This document shows positions 23,927 through 37,500 of a DNA stretch of 64,000 nucleotides, one piece after another. Source of the stretch: Acanthornis magna (taxonomy: Eukaryota; Chordata; Aves; Passeriformes; Acanthizidae); the NCBI GenBank assembly GCA_036785705.1, contig JAWUZG010000005.1, positions 310,001 through 374,000 of the forward strand, in the 5' to 3' direction. The notes beneath the pieces were generated by a model that worked only from the letters and a program-made list of their open reading frames with translations, did not search any database and was not told where the DNA came from. Both the position numbers and the translations under genes were made by a program. The first letter of the stretch is position 1, and every line of letters starts with the position of its first letter.

Positions 23927-26900
23927 CAAAGCTGGACACAGTTTGACATAAGGTAGGGAATGCATGACTCCTGTGGATATCAAGGGCTCATATTTGTGTT
24001 CTACTTTGCATCAAATCATAGTTTGCACAAACAATATTCAACTTTCCTTCTCTGTTTTTATAAATTATTTTATTTTTGAGCCCTGCCTTCCTCCTCCCAT
24101 TCCCCCAGCAAGAAGCTGGCAAGGGATGTGGAGCATCTGGGTTCAAAATGACAGCTGGTGGGTGAGACGGCGTGAAGCGCTTTGCTGGCTTTTACTTTGG
24201 TCTTTTGGGAATGTACCAAAATGAGATTTCTTCACAATAATCACCCCATCTTTTGCCCTTGAATAAACTTCAGAAGGGATCATGAGCCAAGTCCTCTTTG
24301 GGCAAATCAGAAGTAGTTTTCATAGCCCATATTCCAGAGTTGGTTGGAAAACAGGATCTCTGCCCCGTGGGAAATTCCAGTGTTCCAAAACATGTTTTGT
24401 GCTCCGACTTGGAACAAATAAAACTTTTTTTCAGTAGGAATGTTTCCTCAAAAAAGTTATCTTTAAAACATTAAATTCTAAATATAATGTTATTTAGAGC
24501 ATGATACAGACATGGAATATAAATGAAATGAGTAGTAAATTTTATCAATACCATTTAGTATAAAATATTACAACAAAAAAGTCAAACAAAATGGAAAACA
24601 AAAACGAAAAATAAGTAAAATTCCATATCAAACGAAATAAAAATGTGCCTCTCAAACAAGCCCAGGCAGTGGACTGTGTGAATGCAAGTGCTCTTTGCAA
24701 TAATGAAGAAACCTTGGAACCTCTTTGTGGCACTTCCTTTGGGAGTGCAGAAAACAACACCGGTGTCATCAAACCATTTTTTGTCTGTTTTTTTATTCTT
24801 ACATGACATTTAATACATACTTGGGCATGTATTCATCTAGGATTCATTACAGGCAGCCCCTATGGCTGTGATAATCTGCACTGTTTAAGCAGTGGCCCTC
24901 CAGCCCTAAATTGCTTCATCTGTAGCCCCAAACAGTGGATAGAGCCTTTTTTTCCCCCTTTCAGTAAAAGCTATCCATCAGGTTATTGATACTGCAGCTA
25001 AAAGGCAGCAAATAAATTTTGATTTCGTATTTGATTGGGAAGCACATCCCACACCTGTACTTAAGCCCCACGCCCTAGTGCTTTGTTGGGAGAAGGACAC
25101 AGACAATGAGCTCTCTATGAGAGAGGCCTGCGTAATTCTGCCATGGTCAAACTCCTTGTGCAAGCACAGCAATATCAAAGGCAGGCAAGGACCAACTGGA
25201 ACCTTGGAGACAGACTGCTTTTCACAGACATTTGACTAATCTGATGATGTATCCGCAGCACTATGTGCGCTGGGGCAAGGAACTTGCCTCTACAAGCAGT
25301 AACCTTTTGCCTGTCAACAGAGTTTACCTGAAGGGAAGCAGCACCATGGGTTTGCACAGCAGGGCTCCCACCAGCCTCAATTACGTTATGAATACCTTGG
25401 GTATGAGGCTATAACGCAAGAGAATAATGCTGGTGCGGGTGCATGAGACCGATTTCATCGGCTCATACGCCCTGATTGCCTCAAATGGGGTTGCAGGGGA
25501 GAAAAAAAGAAGAAAACTAGACCAAGATGCCCTCAATACATGACAGCAGCTCTACCAGTGTGTTCATGATATCCAATGGACAAGACAGCCATAGAAAATT
25601 ACATGAAAGCTGCAGCAAGCAGATAATTGGAGCATTCATCTGAAGGAATCTCTGTCTGAGAAGTGGCTGGGAGTAAACATGAAAGTGTGAAGGGCTGCTT
25701 TGGGCATGTGCACTCATGTTTGCAGGTTGGGATGTAAACAGACAACTCTGGAGGCCAGATCCCGGTCTCTCAGCAGTTACTGGGAGATTTGTATTGAACT
25801 CAATCAAATCTGCATCAAGCCCTCAGGGGATACAAACATTTCTCCTCCTGGTGGCACAAACCCCCTCCGTTGGTTCTGCTGTTGGTCCTGTGAGGAACGA
25901 AGGGCTGCATTCACAGGTGCTCCCGAGGGATGAGCTGCCACTTGGTTGTTCTTCTCCCTCCCTCCATGTCTGACCCCTATCACTGAATGCTACAACCTGA
26001 TCAGGGTCTTTCTCCCCCTTTTCCTATGACTCTGTTCATTTTTTGTGCTGACACACAAGTGGCCCTGATTTATCAGGATACTGTCCATCGTTCTGTTACA
26101 CAATTACTTTTTAGATTCTCCGTATCTCAAACTGCTTCTCCAAAGGAAGAGATTATTTACGGGCAGCCATGAGTGTGTCAAACCCTCCAGATGTTTATTA
26201 TTACTGCTACTTTCCAAGGGTGTCAGCCAATAGCTCTGTTTGTGGCTCGCCCTTCACCAGCACATCAGATAACTGCAGCTTATAGTCCTGGATTTAACAT
26301 TGGTCACCCTTTGATCCACAATTCACTTTGCTTTCTGCTAGGCTGTAAAATGGTTCAGTATTAGTCCCTGAAACTGGTCTCACCATTTGGTTGGTATTGA
26401 AATACTTCATTTATCAGCCAAAGGGACATTACAGACAGTTAAATTCACTGATTCTGAATTTGGCCTTGTAAATGACTGACAATTCTGTGGCAGGGTGTAT
26501 TATTGGCAGATAATACAAGGAATATTTTAAATGGCACAAGCTTTGTCCATCATTCAGTGCTCAAGATAACTTCTGTATTGGGAAAGGCGAACTTTTAAAC
26601 AGGACAGAGGTAGACAGTGTTCTCTGGAAATTTCATTCTGTTTCTACCAGCACAGTTTCTCTGCCTCCTCAGTGAATAGTTTTCTGCTCTTCTTGGACCT
26701 CAGCTTTTTAACTGGAATTAGTTCCAGAAACATACCCTTCAAATAACTAGAATAAATCAGCTGGGGGCCCTGGGCTTCCAGATAAAACTCCATAGACACA
26801 AGTCCTATTAAAATCAAACTTGTCCCGAAGTCCAAAGAACAGAACTGAGTCTGTTCCTCTTCCAAGGAACATCCCAAAGAGAGAAAGAGCTGAAGGAGGG

Positions 26901-26931
26901 AGCACGGAATTGGGAAAGGCAGTTCCTTCGG

Positions 26932-26952
26932 CAGCAGCAGCAGCAGCAGCAG
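26932..26952. repeat. (CAG)7 triplet repeat
   Basis: Seven uninterrupted CAG units, followed by CCGCCTGCTGCAG. On the minus strand the same run reads as poly-Ala or poly-Gln in open frames that show nothing else gene-like. Confidence 0.95.
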
Positions 26953-29900
26953 CCGCCTGCTGCAGGGGATGTGTGCCAGGTACTGGGTGGAGATAAAGCA
27001 GGGGATGAATGGACAGTCTCCTGGGGATTTCTACCAGCTGCCTGAGACTCAGAACTGAGCTAACCTGTGCCATGGGTGGGGCAGGGCATCAGGAAACCAT
27101 AATCGCCTCCCAGCTGTTCCTTCCTTCCTCCACCCATGCTCATTGCCACGGAGGCCAAGCACGGAGGAGGGTTTTGGCAGGATAACAGCAATGTGCCAAT
27201 GGCAGGACATGTGTTTAGCTCATAGAATTCTTCTGTGGATGCAAGGATCAACATGCCTGTGCTCCGCGCCTAAGTCCTCATAAAGGAGAAGTAGAACACT
27301 GCCTTATATAAAACAGGCTAGCAGAGGTAAGAAGAAAACAAGTGGTTCACTTGCAATATTTTTATGGGTGAAAGTCAGTTCTGTTTTGTTTCTGCTGTGG
27401 GAAAATTCCTGCTGCAAAAATAACTTTCATTTTTTATGGATCCCTCATGCTTAACAAATTGACAGATTATTTATCCAAGCATCCCTTCTCCCACCATGGA
27501 AACGGAGCAGTCTCCTGGGTAGAACATGGGGTCTGTTTTGGGGCAGTGCTCCAAAACTCCTGGTCAGTTTGGAACAACGAATGGCTGGATTTCCAAAGGT
27601 GTCTGGAGCACACCACAGAGCTCAGGCTCTTACAGGCATCCAAAGTCAGGCACAGTTCCTGTTGATATCCATTACAGTTCAGAGGGGATTGAAATTCCTG
27701 CTGAAGTCCAAGTAGCTAACTGCCTTGGAAGTTTAGCCTGAGAAAAAATTCCCTTGAGACAGGCAGAGATCATCACTATGCTAGAACCTGACTTGGCACA
27801 CCCCTATCAACAATCAGCATCTTGAAAATCAGGCCAAAAAATCTATTTTTCCCCCAAGAGAATAAATTCTTTCAACTCACCAAATGGATACAATTTATTC
27901 TACCCTAGTAGTCCCAAAGTCATATTAAATCACAAAAAAAAAGGATTAAAAGGACACAGAATTGTTTGTTAGTAGTCTTGCATGAGGTTCCTGTTCTCTG
28001 AAACCTCTGCAACAACATTCTTTGATGCATCGCTTTTAAGCTTTTAGACTTTAAAAATACTGCCCAAGATGGTATGGCTGTAAAATTAATAGTTGAAACT
28101 GTCAATTTGCAAAACATGTTCATCTTTGCAATGTTCTGACAAAGTTTGCATTCAAGTTTAAATATCAGAGGCTTACCCCTAGCTGAAAAACTGTCTGTGT
28201 TAGAGACCACGATTTATGTGGGACTGAAGCTCAGATCTGTATTCAAACCAATAAAAGGGGATTATTGGCAAAATGCTTTATCTATAGACTACCAGCCACT
28301 AAAATTTCTCCCTTCTCTTGCCCAAAACAGTCAAAGTCTATAACTTCATGGCTTGATTTCAAAATTACTTTACTCATAAACCTCTGAAAATGGTTGCTGA
28401 TTGGGGATATAAGGTTAGAAAACTGTTGGAGGTGTAAGGAGTATTAAATCTATGTTTCATGCACGTTACTGAAATGAGTTCTCTTTAGCTGAGCTAGCGC
28501 TCCTGACCTTGAAAGCCCCAAAAACCCAAGCCTCAAAATCCCTCAGTGAATACATGTTTAACATTTTCTTATTCCCCTTCTGTATTTTGCCTCTTTATAT
28601 CTAAAGCTTTTCCCTAAAACTGAGGTTCTTTGGTTAAAAGAAGAACCACAGCATTCTCAATAAAAGTAGAGAAGATATTTTTCTGCTTTTACTTCTTTAT
28701 TTTTTAACTTTTTTTAACAGTTTTTATAATAAAACTGCTAGTTACAAAGAAACTGGAATACATTTTTCCTAATGCGCATCTTGCTGGGAAGAATCACAAA
28801 GTAGAGAGCAGAGCAGCACAACATTCCAGCCTGAATTCTCTACAGACTCTCTCACAGGCTGGCCCAAGCAGTTCTCTTTGCCAAAGTGATGTCAAGCATG
28901 GGTAAGAAACCCAAAAAGCTCTAATCTATCCAAGTTTGAACATGAAACACTGAAACAGCTCTGAAACATTCACCATAAGATGCTTTCCCCAATGAAAAGC
29001 AGAGATGAACACTTCAGTTTCCAAAAGAGAAAGAGGGAACAAATCACACCCTTCGAGTCTGTAATGGAAAGAGAATTGCAGTACGCAGCTTTCCCCTCTC
29101 CTACACCAGTGACTAACAAGCGACCCAAGACACCTCTCCCCTCCTGAGATGGGAGGGAAACATCCCAGGAAAAGTCTCATGTTCATTAATTGGAGGAGGG
29201 GAAGGTTTCAGCCAAACCAAAATGAAACTAAGTAAACTTTTCCAACAGCCAAAATCAAGTTCATGTGTTCCATTAGTAAAGAAGAAAACCGGTGCTGGAG
29301 AATAACAGACTGGGTTTTCCAAAGCTCTCTCCACAGGGAAGGGACCTGGGTCACAGGGAAGGCTGAAGAAAGCTGGCTTTCTGGCAAAAGAACAGCTGAG
29401 CAGGAGGAAAAAGTACTAAAAACCCTGAGGTGGACTGCTCTGCTGGGTTTCCCAGGTGGTGTTAATGCTAAATTGGTGTGATTCTGTGATTCTGATTGCA
29501 CAGCCTGCATGGGGAAAGGGAATCCTTTGTAAACCTGCTGCATGGAGTCCCAAGTACAGCTGGCTTCACAGGAAATGTCATTTGAAGGGCTTTTTAAGCT
29601 CTTAAGATGGAGACACACACAAGTAATTCTAAAAATGGCATCACAACATTTAAAAATGCAAAGTTCAGAAATATTAATTTCATAAGCTGAATTCAGCCAC
29701 ATCTCTAACAAAAAGAATATGCAATATGAGAATAATCAGCACATAAATATCTCTAGCAAGGAAACCTTAAAATAAATGGAATTCATGCTGTGATAACCAT
29801 ATTCATCCAGTATTAATGTCTGCATAGAAAATGAAAAGGAAAAAAAGAAAGAAAAGAGAAAAGTAAAGGCACTGAGGCACCACAGATGCAAGACATGGAC

Positions 29901-31951
29901 AAAATATGTATCATGTATAGTCAGGTACAGCACTTCCATGGCCGCTGGCTCGATGAAAACCTATTTTACATATGCAGCTCTGCCACTTGGGAGTAATGTG
30001 ATCATTTTTACTGAACAGCAATAAAACTTGATGGCTTCCCCCACCCCTTTGTATCCTGCAGCCATCACTTCCTGCTAGTCCTTCAAATTCTCCAGTTCAG
30101 AGCAAAAAACAGCTCCTTCCACCTCAGAGTTAAAAAATACAGGCTAAGCCTCTCCATTAGCATTGCATTTCTTCCGTAACACTCTGACATTCTCAAATAC
30201 CATTTTAAATGACCTTCAACCTATTCTTTATCTGTTGACTTAGTAGTAAGGTGGGCACATGAAATCATCTGCAACACCTTGTATTTTGCCAAGCAAAATC
30301 CAGCTCTGTTGCAGGATTATTAAGCAGCAGGGTGTCTCTCACCATGCCTAGCACCAGGGACTGAGCCAGGAACCTTAAACCATGAATCACTGCAGCCTGA
30401 GCTAAATCCAAGTTCTGTACTTGGGATTTTTATTAGACACTGCCTGCTTCACTGGCCTCTCCAAGAATTAGATGTGTCCTCTCTACAGTGAATTCAGCTT
30501 TGGGTTTTCAAGCTGCCTAGGATAACAGTTTTCTCTTGGATAGCATTTGTAAGGTCTCAGAGTATTTTATGAAAAAGGTTCTATTCAGCACCTCCACACA
30601 AGCAAGTTACACAGATGAAGTGACTTATCTGGGAACAAGCTCAGGCCAAATGATTGATCAGATTCAGGTATTCTGAAAAGGATATGGACAGCTCAGAGAT
30701 GTCTGAATGACAGCTGCCTTCTAAAGTGCTGCCATTGATCCAGGTCTTCAGCTTTATCCTGAACCGATTCACTAAAAATATGACACCATTAATTGACCTA
30801 AGCAAAATAAACCTGTGGCTTCAATAAGGCGCATAAGAAAATACATATATATTTCGAGAGCATGATTCACTCCATTGCCCATTGCTCCTAAGAAAGAGTC
30901 AAAGGACTGAATGCAGACTGCAATGTGACTGTCATTATTGCCACAGGCATTGCTGCTGCTCACATCAGCGCCGTAGATCAGCTCTGAGCACAAGTGTGAG
31001 GCAGCTGGGGACACATGTCCCCTCCACGTGTGCTGCACCCACTCTTGGGCCACTGACAGAGCGTCAGCTTCGTGCATTTGGCTTGATGCTAACTCTGACA
31101 ACTGCCAATTTTTATGTCCTTTTTTCTTTTGCTATGCTATGCACAGCCTCTGATGAGTTGCACGTATTCTAGCTGCAAATAAATATTGGATGCAAAGGAA
31201 GTCTTTCAAAAGAAATAAGAGCAAAGCTCAGCATGCACAAATTTGATTTAAACAAGTTCTAGGGGTATCTATACTTTGTACTGGGGGTCTATTTTAAAAT
31301 TGCATTGAATAAGAATTTTAATGGAAAAAAGACAGAGAAAGGGAGGTGGGACTGATAATAGTTTCAACCATATATTTCCTAAATTCAGTCATCGTGGCAA
31401 GTTCTGTACCCTTTGAGGCTGTTTTATATTGCCAGGCTGTCCCAGCAGACAATGGCACCAAGGTCCAATTTCTCTCTGTAATGCATCCGGGCTCCATTTT
31501 ATGAAGCCACCCATTTTTATGAATGGCACATTATCATTGCCAAAGGCTAAAAGAAGAGCAGCAGGTGTGAATGCACCCAGTGACAAGAGGTGACAAGACA
31601 TTTTGGGTTATCTGGTTTTAGATATTTCTGTTGCACAATGCACGTTTTACCACTCAGAATCCTCAATGTGAACATGGCCTCTGCTAACACAGCTCTACAG
31701 CTCAGGCCAGAGTCCATGCAGACTGACACGTGTGTAAGTGCTGTGAAAGTGTTTCAAGGTTTATTTAGTTACACCTTTTTCATTTATGTATTTTCTATTG
31801 GAACAAGAACTGCTTCAGTTCAAAAAAGGAAAGCGTACCTCTTGTTCTGCCAAGCATTTGGCAGAAACCTCAATTTCATGCACTGTAAGAGCAGCAGGTA
31901 AGTTGATTCAGTTGTGAGTGTTTCCCTCTTTCACTTGTTCACGGAGTACTC

Positions 31952-31985
31952 AGTAAAAAATGTGATGTTAGTAAAAAATGTGATG
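31952..31985. repeat. 18-bp period duplication
   Basis: AGTAAAAAATGTGATGTT is followed directly by AGTAAAAAATGTGATG, identical over the 16 shared bases. Confidence 0.9.
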
Positions 31986-33594
31986 GAAGGCAAAGGATCT
32001 GTGCACTAATAGAGCTCTGTAACACATCTGAGGGGCTGGAGCTGCAGTATAAAAGAGAGGCACACGCAGGCTTCACTGGCAAAGCATGCATTTCAAATAA
32101 AGCCCCAGCACTCAGAAACAGACAGTCTCCGCTCTCATTCTGAGTAATGTCTGCCTTCTATTCAGTAGAACAGCCCACAATGAGAGTAACAAAGACATGC
32201 CAGATGAAAAACATCACACTGCGAGATCCCTGTTCGCTGGAGAAAATCCTGTAATTGCTTACTGAGTTATTTCCCTCAAACTATGCAGGGAATAAAGAAG
32301 GGATGCCTCATGCTAGAAAGGGGGAAGGGGGAAAAATGAAAACTATGTCCAGATTGTTTCCTTTTAAAGTCTCAGTCTGATCAAAATCTGATTTCCATGC
32401 ATTTTGCTGCAGAGTTTGTATGGGGTTTCCCCAGCTTGGGTCCTGTAAAGATCCATTCACACTCATACCAAAAAAGTGCTTGGCACCAGTTCTGCTAAAG
32501 TAGGACTCAAGGCCTCGCTGGCAGGCTCCAGCCAGGAGAAAAGCTTGTCCACGTGAAGGGCCTGGAATCTGGGCTGCAGACACATGGGATTCCAGCTCTG
32601 CTAAAAGTGGCCACAGACATGGGTTAGGAGAGATGCTCACGAGGACGCACATATTGATTAGCAAGGACACTGAATTGATCAGATTTTTTTTAATGGCAAA
32701 TTGCTCATCATTATATAACATTATTAGAGAACTGATTCAGTTACCTGACTTGCCTTGGTTTCCTTTGGGTTCACATGAGCTTCTCTTACAGGCACTCTTT
32801 TATTTGTGTTTATGTGCCTCACAAATAATGAGCCATCCTAAACTACTTACTCAGATCAATACTCATTTTTCTTTTCAGAGTAACTATTATTCATTTTTCC
32901 ATTTCATTTTGTAGCAGAGAATCATTATTGAGAAACCATTAATAAAATAGAAGACTTCAGCCTATTAAAATCATACATCAAAATCAAAATGTGTAGGTTG
33001 CAAATAATTTGTTCATTGAAAATAAATCCTCTGAACTATTTGGCAAATATTCATGCGTACAATTCACATTCATATTAATTCTGTTGATGAAAAGAGTAGA
33101 AAAAGTTTAACACTATACTTTAATCAAAAAGTTTCATCAACACCATTAGCTAACAGCATCTACAATAAAACTTAGCCTGGTCCTAAACAACAGAAGATGA
33201 ACGAGAGGAATAATTAACACACATAATTACTAGAGAGTAATAACCTGCCTAGAGATTCTCCAGTCACTTCTTTACCAGAAAGTTTGATGCATTTCTGATG
33301 CTGACATTTTAGCTCAAGCTGAAGTTACAGCCCCATTTCAAATCATCAGAAATTTGATCTCTACATTGTACTCAGAATTGAGATCAGAATAGTCCCAAAT
33401 CTCCCATGTGCCATTCAAACCCACGAATCTTTGAATAACATCACCTTTGAAGGACAGACACGGCTCATTGCTCTGTACGGGAGGTTTTCATTTATCCCAC
33501 ATTCTAAGCAGACACTCTGCTGCCAAGGAAAATCAACAAAATACCTGTGCTACTCTGCTCTGCAAGGCCTTCACCGAGTTTGCAGCATCACACG

Positions 33595-33626
33595 TTCTCA
33601 CACTCAAGCATTCTCACACGCAAGCA
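33595..33626. repeat. 16-bp tandem duplication
   Basis: TTCTCACACTCAAGCA is followed directly by TTCTCACACGCAAGCA; one mismatch. Confidence 0.9.
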
Positions 33627-34500
33627 TCCCTTTCAGCAGCTGGGAAACTCAATTTACAGATGGTTGTGGAAGGGACAGCTGGGGAGGAGAGGTGGGGGAT
33701 TTCAGTGGTGCAGCATTTGGCCATGAGGTTATCCTTACAGAACAGTGCCTGACCAAGACACTGCTAACCAAAACCTCTCTGAAGAACCTAACATTATGCC
33801 TCTATTTCCATTATATGGTGATGATTCACTGCTAATCCAAAACACCTTCAGAACTAGGCCCGAGATGTGGTACAATTCATTCATTTTCTTTGACCCAGAA
33901 GAGAGCAATGGGCTGAGGCAAGCATATTTGGAGAAAGGCTTTTCAGATGGGATTTTCAGCCTGGTTTCTTACGGAAAGAGGATTAGATAATTGATTATGA
34001 GTTGATTACTGACCTTCATCCAACTTCGAAGGAAAGTAAAATGATGTTTCAGTTACATTTTCCCCAACTGAGTGCTAAGTAAGATAACATGCCATGGCTT
34101 CTGCTTTGTGTACTTTGATTCTTTTAAAACAGAGGGACTCAGTAGTGTTGAAACCTCACCAGAAATTCTGTTTAGCAAGAATCCTTACCCAGCAAAACTG
34201 CTGTGCTAACAACGATGTGATTGAGCGCATTTATATGGCCCTCAGGAAGAAATGTACCTCACCCAAAGCCTGACAGCAAGAAAATACCCTTTGACTTCAG
34301 GGAGCTTTGGATTAGGACTCAAATGATTAGTGACCTGGGGCAAAAATAGCAAACTATTTAATACCACTTCTCTGGGCACTCAAATTATCATATTAAAATA
34401 CATTTTATCATTGGCAAAGTCAATCAGGTTATAAATGCAAACAGATGTTTTAATGTGTCTCTGGCATTTGGCTTCAGGCACAGTAAATTGAACATTTTCG

Positions 34501-37500
34501 GTTTCATACAGTTTAGTTTCTATGAGGCTAAAGTAAACCAAATTATTTCTCCCACAGCATTTTTACTCGCTGTCACCACACTGATATTTACTTTGTCACA
34601 TGTGATAAAAGCCTGGCTGGCCCAATGACACCAAACCTGGATCAAATGGAAAAATAAGGCAAAGGGGGAGGAGGAGGGAGGAGATTCACCTCAAACTCAC
34701 TGTCTGTGCAAACTGAGATTTTCAAGATTTGCCCACCCATAAACCAAGACACATGATTTTGTTATCCTTGGAGCCCGGCTGTCAAAAACACAGTCAATAT
34801 GTCCTGTGGCATTGGGCTGCTTCCACTTGGTACGATAACAATGTTGTGCTAAGTCATTTCCAAATGCACTTTGATATACTATACACATGAGCTCATGCAC
34901 ACATGTATTTATGCACTGCATGCTCTGGAATGGAAAGGACAGGAGGCAGTGTGGGAAAAACAGGCTGAAGGGGGAAAAAAGAAAAAAAAAGGAAAAAGAA
35001 AAAGGGACGCTACGATTCCCATAACTCAAGGGAGCATATTGTTCAGCTGAGGCATAGGCCAGTGTCTCGCAGGCCCTATCACTGGCTGACAGAATTAGAT
35101 TCTGATTCATGCTCTGCAGCTCGAGTAATGCCAGCCAGGGACAAGAGCCTTCCATGGGAACATTTCAGCCAGTCCCCTCCTTATCAGCTCCAGAACAGCT
35201 GCCAGACTCTAAGGTCGCTTGATAGAGAATTTAATTCTTAAGATTGCACATTAATTTCTAAATTCTTTCTTATCCATGTGCTGTGATTCAAGACTGCATT
35301 CAATGCAGCCCAGCACAGGGCAAGCCTTTCCCATCCACACCCCTCCTTCCTGTCTGCAAACTTCCTTCCTATAGATTTACCCAGACATCTTTGAGCTAAA
35401 TTAACACCCTGTACACTTCTTTGACCAAGCACTAGCAGATAGGAAACCTGATTTTGACCTCTCACTGGCTACCAGGCAGAGAGATTTTAAAACACCCTGC
35501 ACACGTAGAAGTTTTAGTTTATTCATCTTTGCCTTTACTGTGAAGTAAAGGGATATTTATTTTCACCCAGCAGCTAACCACTGCAGTAGATCTCTAAAAT
35601 AATTATTTCCCACCCTATCAATTCGTTGTCAGGCAGAGCTCACTAATGGCTACAAAATTGTTTCAAATCACTCAACATATTATGCAACTTTTGAACAAAT
35701 ATTACCCTGGTTTATAATCCTCTGCTCCTTCACATTGATATATTTTTTAATTGCTCTTTACTACGGTCAAGAGAGCTGCAAAATAAATGCATAAAAACAA
35801 GCAACCAATGATTGAAACTTTTGGCAAGTCAGAGTGGAATTGAGTTATAGTGGAAAAATTCAGTATAAGAGGTCAATATGACCAGGTCCCCTGCTTTGCT
35901 TAGGACAGTTCCAGGTTCCACAATTGTTTCCTGGAAGGATGTGCATGTAGTAAAATGAACTCTGTGTGCGAGAGAGAACCAAAATCTTCTCCTTTCCTAG
36001 ATAAATTGGCCTTTTTGGTGTTAAGTCACCAATGGAAAAGGGACTCCCTCTCCAGAAGCGTAGAGAACAGAGTGGGTATTGCCATTTTTCTGCTTGCCAC
36101 ACTGCCTAGTTATGGGCAGTCCAACAGATTAAGTCAAGCAGACAGATCAAATTAATTTATTCAGAATCTTTAATTCTGAAACCAAAGTAACAGCTCTGTT
36201 CCAGACCACCACAACTGAAACCAAGCCCTAAATAGACAAATACAAGAACCCAGATTGGACCAGTGGTGTGTCTGATATGATCACACCATGACCAACACAA
36301 GCCCTTCAGAGGAAGGTGAAAGGTATTCCAGAGGAGACAAAGACTGAAAAAATGTTGAGAGGAAGCCACATTCCTCCTTATGCTGCCCCAAAAACCATTT
36401 GGCTTCTACGCTGACTTTATAAACATAGTTTTCTTTCATCCCTGATCTTTTAATTATGAACAACCTCATTAACCTTAGCAAAGGAATCCTACCAAATTTC
36501 AGGCCTCATGAGGGGAACAAGAGCCACAAATTGATTATGCACTGTACCAAAATAATGTCTTTTTTGCTGCTTTCCATCACTATTGCCTCCCTCCCACCTT
36601 TTCGTCCTCTGCAACCTAACCCTTATTTCCCATATTAATGTTAATAGCTGTTCCCTCTTCTCCTGTCATTTCAGCAAGAATAATGGAAGACAACCAACAG
36701 GCAATCAAGGGTAACAGAGAGAAAGAAGATCAAGGTCAATGCAAAATAAATAAATAAATAAATAAACTTTGTGCAATTTTATCCTGTACTTACTGATAAC
36801 AAATTCCAGACCATGGTTATAAAGAGTGTCCTGGAAATGTAATGTAAGCTTGGGAGAAAAGACCTGTGTGCCCACATTTCAGTCAAAAGATCTCAAATAA
36901 TTGCTTGGATGGAAACAACCATTCTGAAGGAATAATGAGGTGGAAGTAGGCTGATGCTGATATGCACAGGCTTCCCTCCTATGGATCACATACCTGGCAG
37001 TCCCCAGAGTTTATGGTCATAATTCCAAAGAGCAGCTAGTGGTGATACTGCTGTCCAATCTTCTCCCTAGGAGAGGAAAAGGTTTTGATGACTCAAAAAC
37101 TTGCCGTGGAAACATGATCTACCTGCTGATGTCCTGGCTGGCCTTCAGCTTTCCCCACTATGTCAACTATTCTTGTTACCTCCCAACCCCAGATAGACGC
37201 ACTTTCAGCAAGGAGTTTTTGCCTGGTTTTCATTTGGTTTCTGTCAGTAAAACCTAAGGAATAGCTTAGGCTCTCAATACAAAAGCCCACTCTCATTTTA
37301 TTACAGAAGATTGATGAATTTAAGTCCAAAATCTGTTTTAAACACGAACTATTGCACTTAGGAAGAATGACTTACATCTGTATCTTGCAATGCTTTCCAT
37401 TCCCCGAAGAAAGTGATGCATTTTAATTACTTGCTTACTGCTATTTCTGTAGCAACAACAGTTTATGCCCTTAAATCCATTTTAACAATTTTGATGCTAT

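Larger units (their letters stand above)
23664..30000. other. Unique non-coding sequence
   Basis: It contains an AT-rich tract with a 20-bp perfect palindrome (23865-23926), a small GC-bearing hairpin (25443-25466), a (CAG)7 run (26932-26952) and purine-rich tracts near 29836-29862. A possible CR1 3' tail (TGTGATTCTGTGATTCTG near 29476-29494) is too short to call. No gene recognised. Confidence 0.5.
30001..34500. other. Unique non-coding sequence with two short duplications
   Basis: The 18-bp (31952-31985) and 16-bp (33595-33626) duplications are listed separately. A plus-strand splice-site pair bounds 31819-31897 (see findings). A weak fragment resembling the old 'gacttcagggagctttggatta' repeat text lies near 34286-34315. 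No gene recognised. Confidence 0.5.

Noticed and set aside
26747..27073. Minus-strand frame with a poly-Ala run
   Set aside because: Product of the (CAG)7 repeat; no domain or splice support.
29455..29495. Possible CR1 terminal tail (TGTGATTCTGTGATTCTG)
   Set aside because: Only the short terminal motif is present; the upstream sequence does not follow CR1 closely enough.
30590..30650. MIR-SINE-like text (ACAGATGAAGTGACTT)
   Set aside because: The match is too short and isolated to call a SINE.
34697..35155. 152-codon minus-strand frame with Phe/Ser-rich segment
   Set aside because: The hydrophobic run is templated by a purine-rich simple tract; no family recognised.
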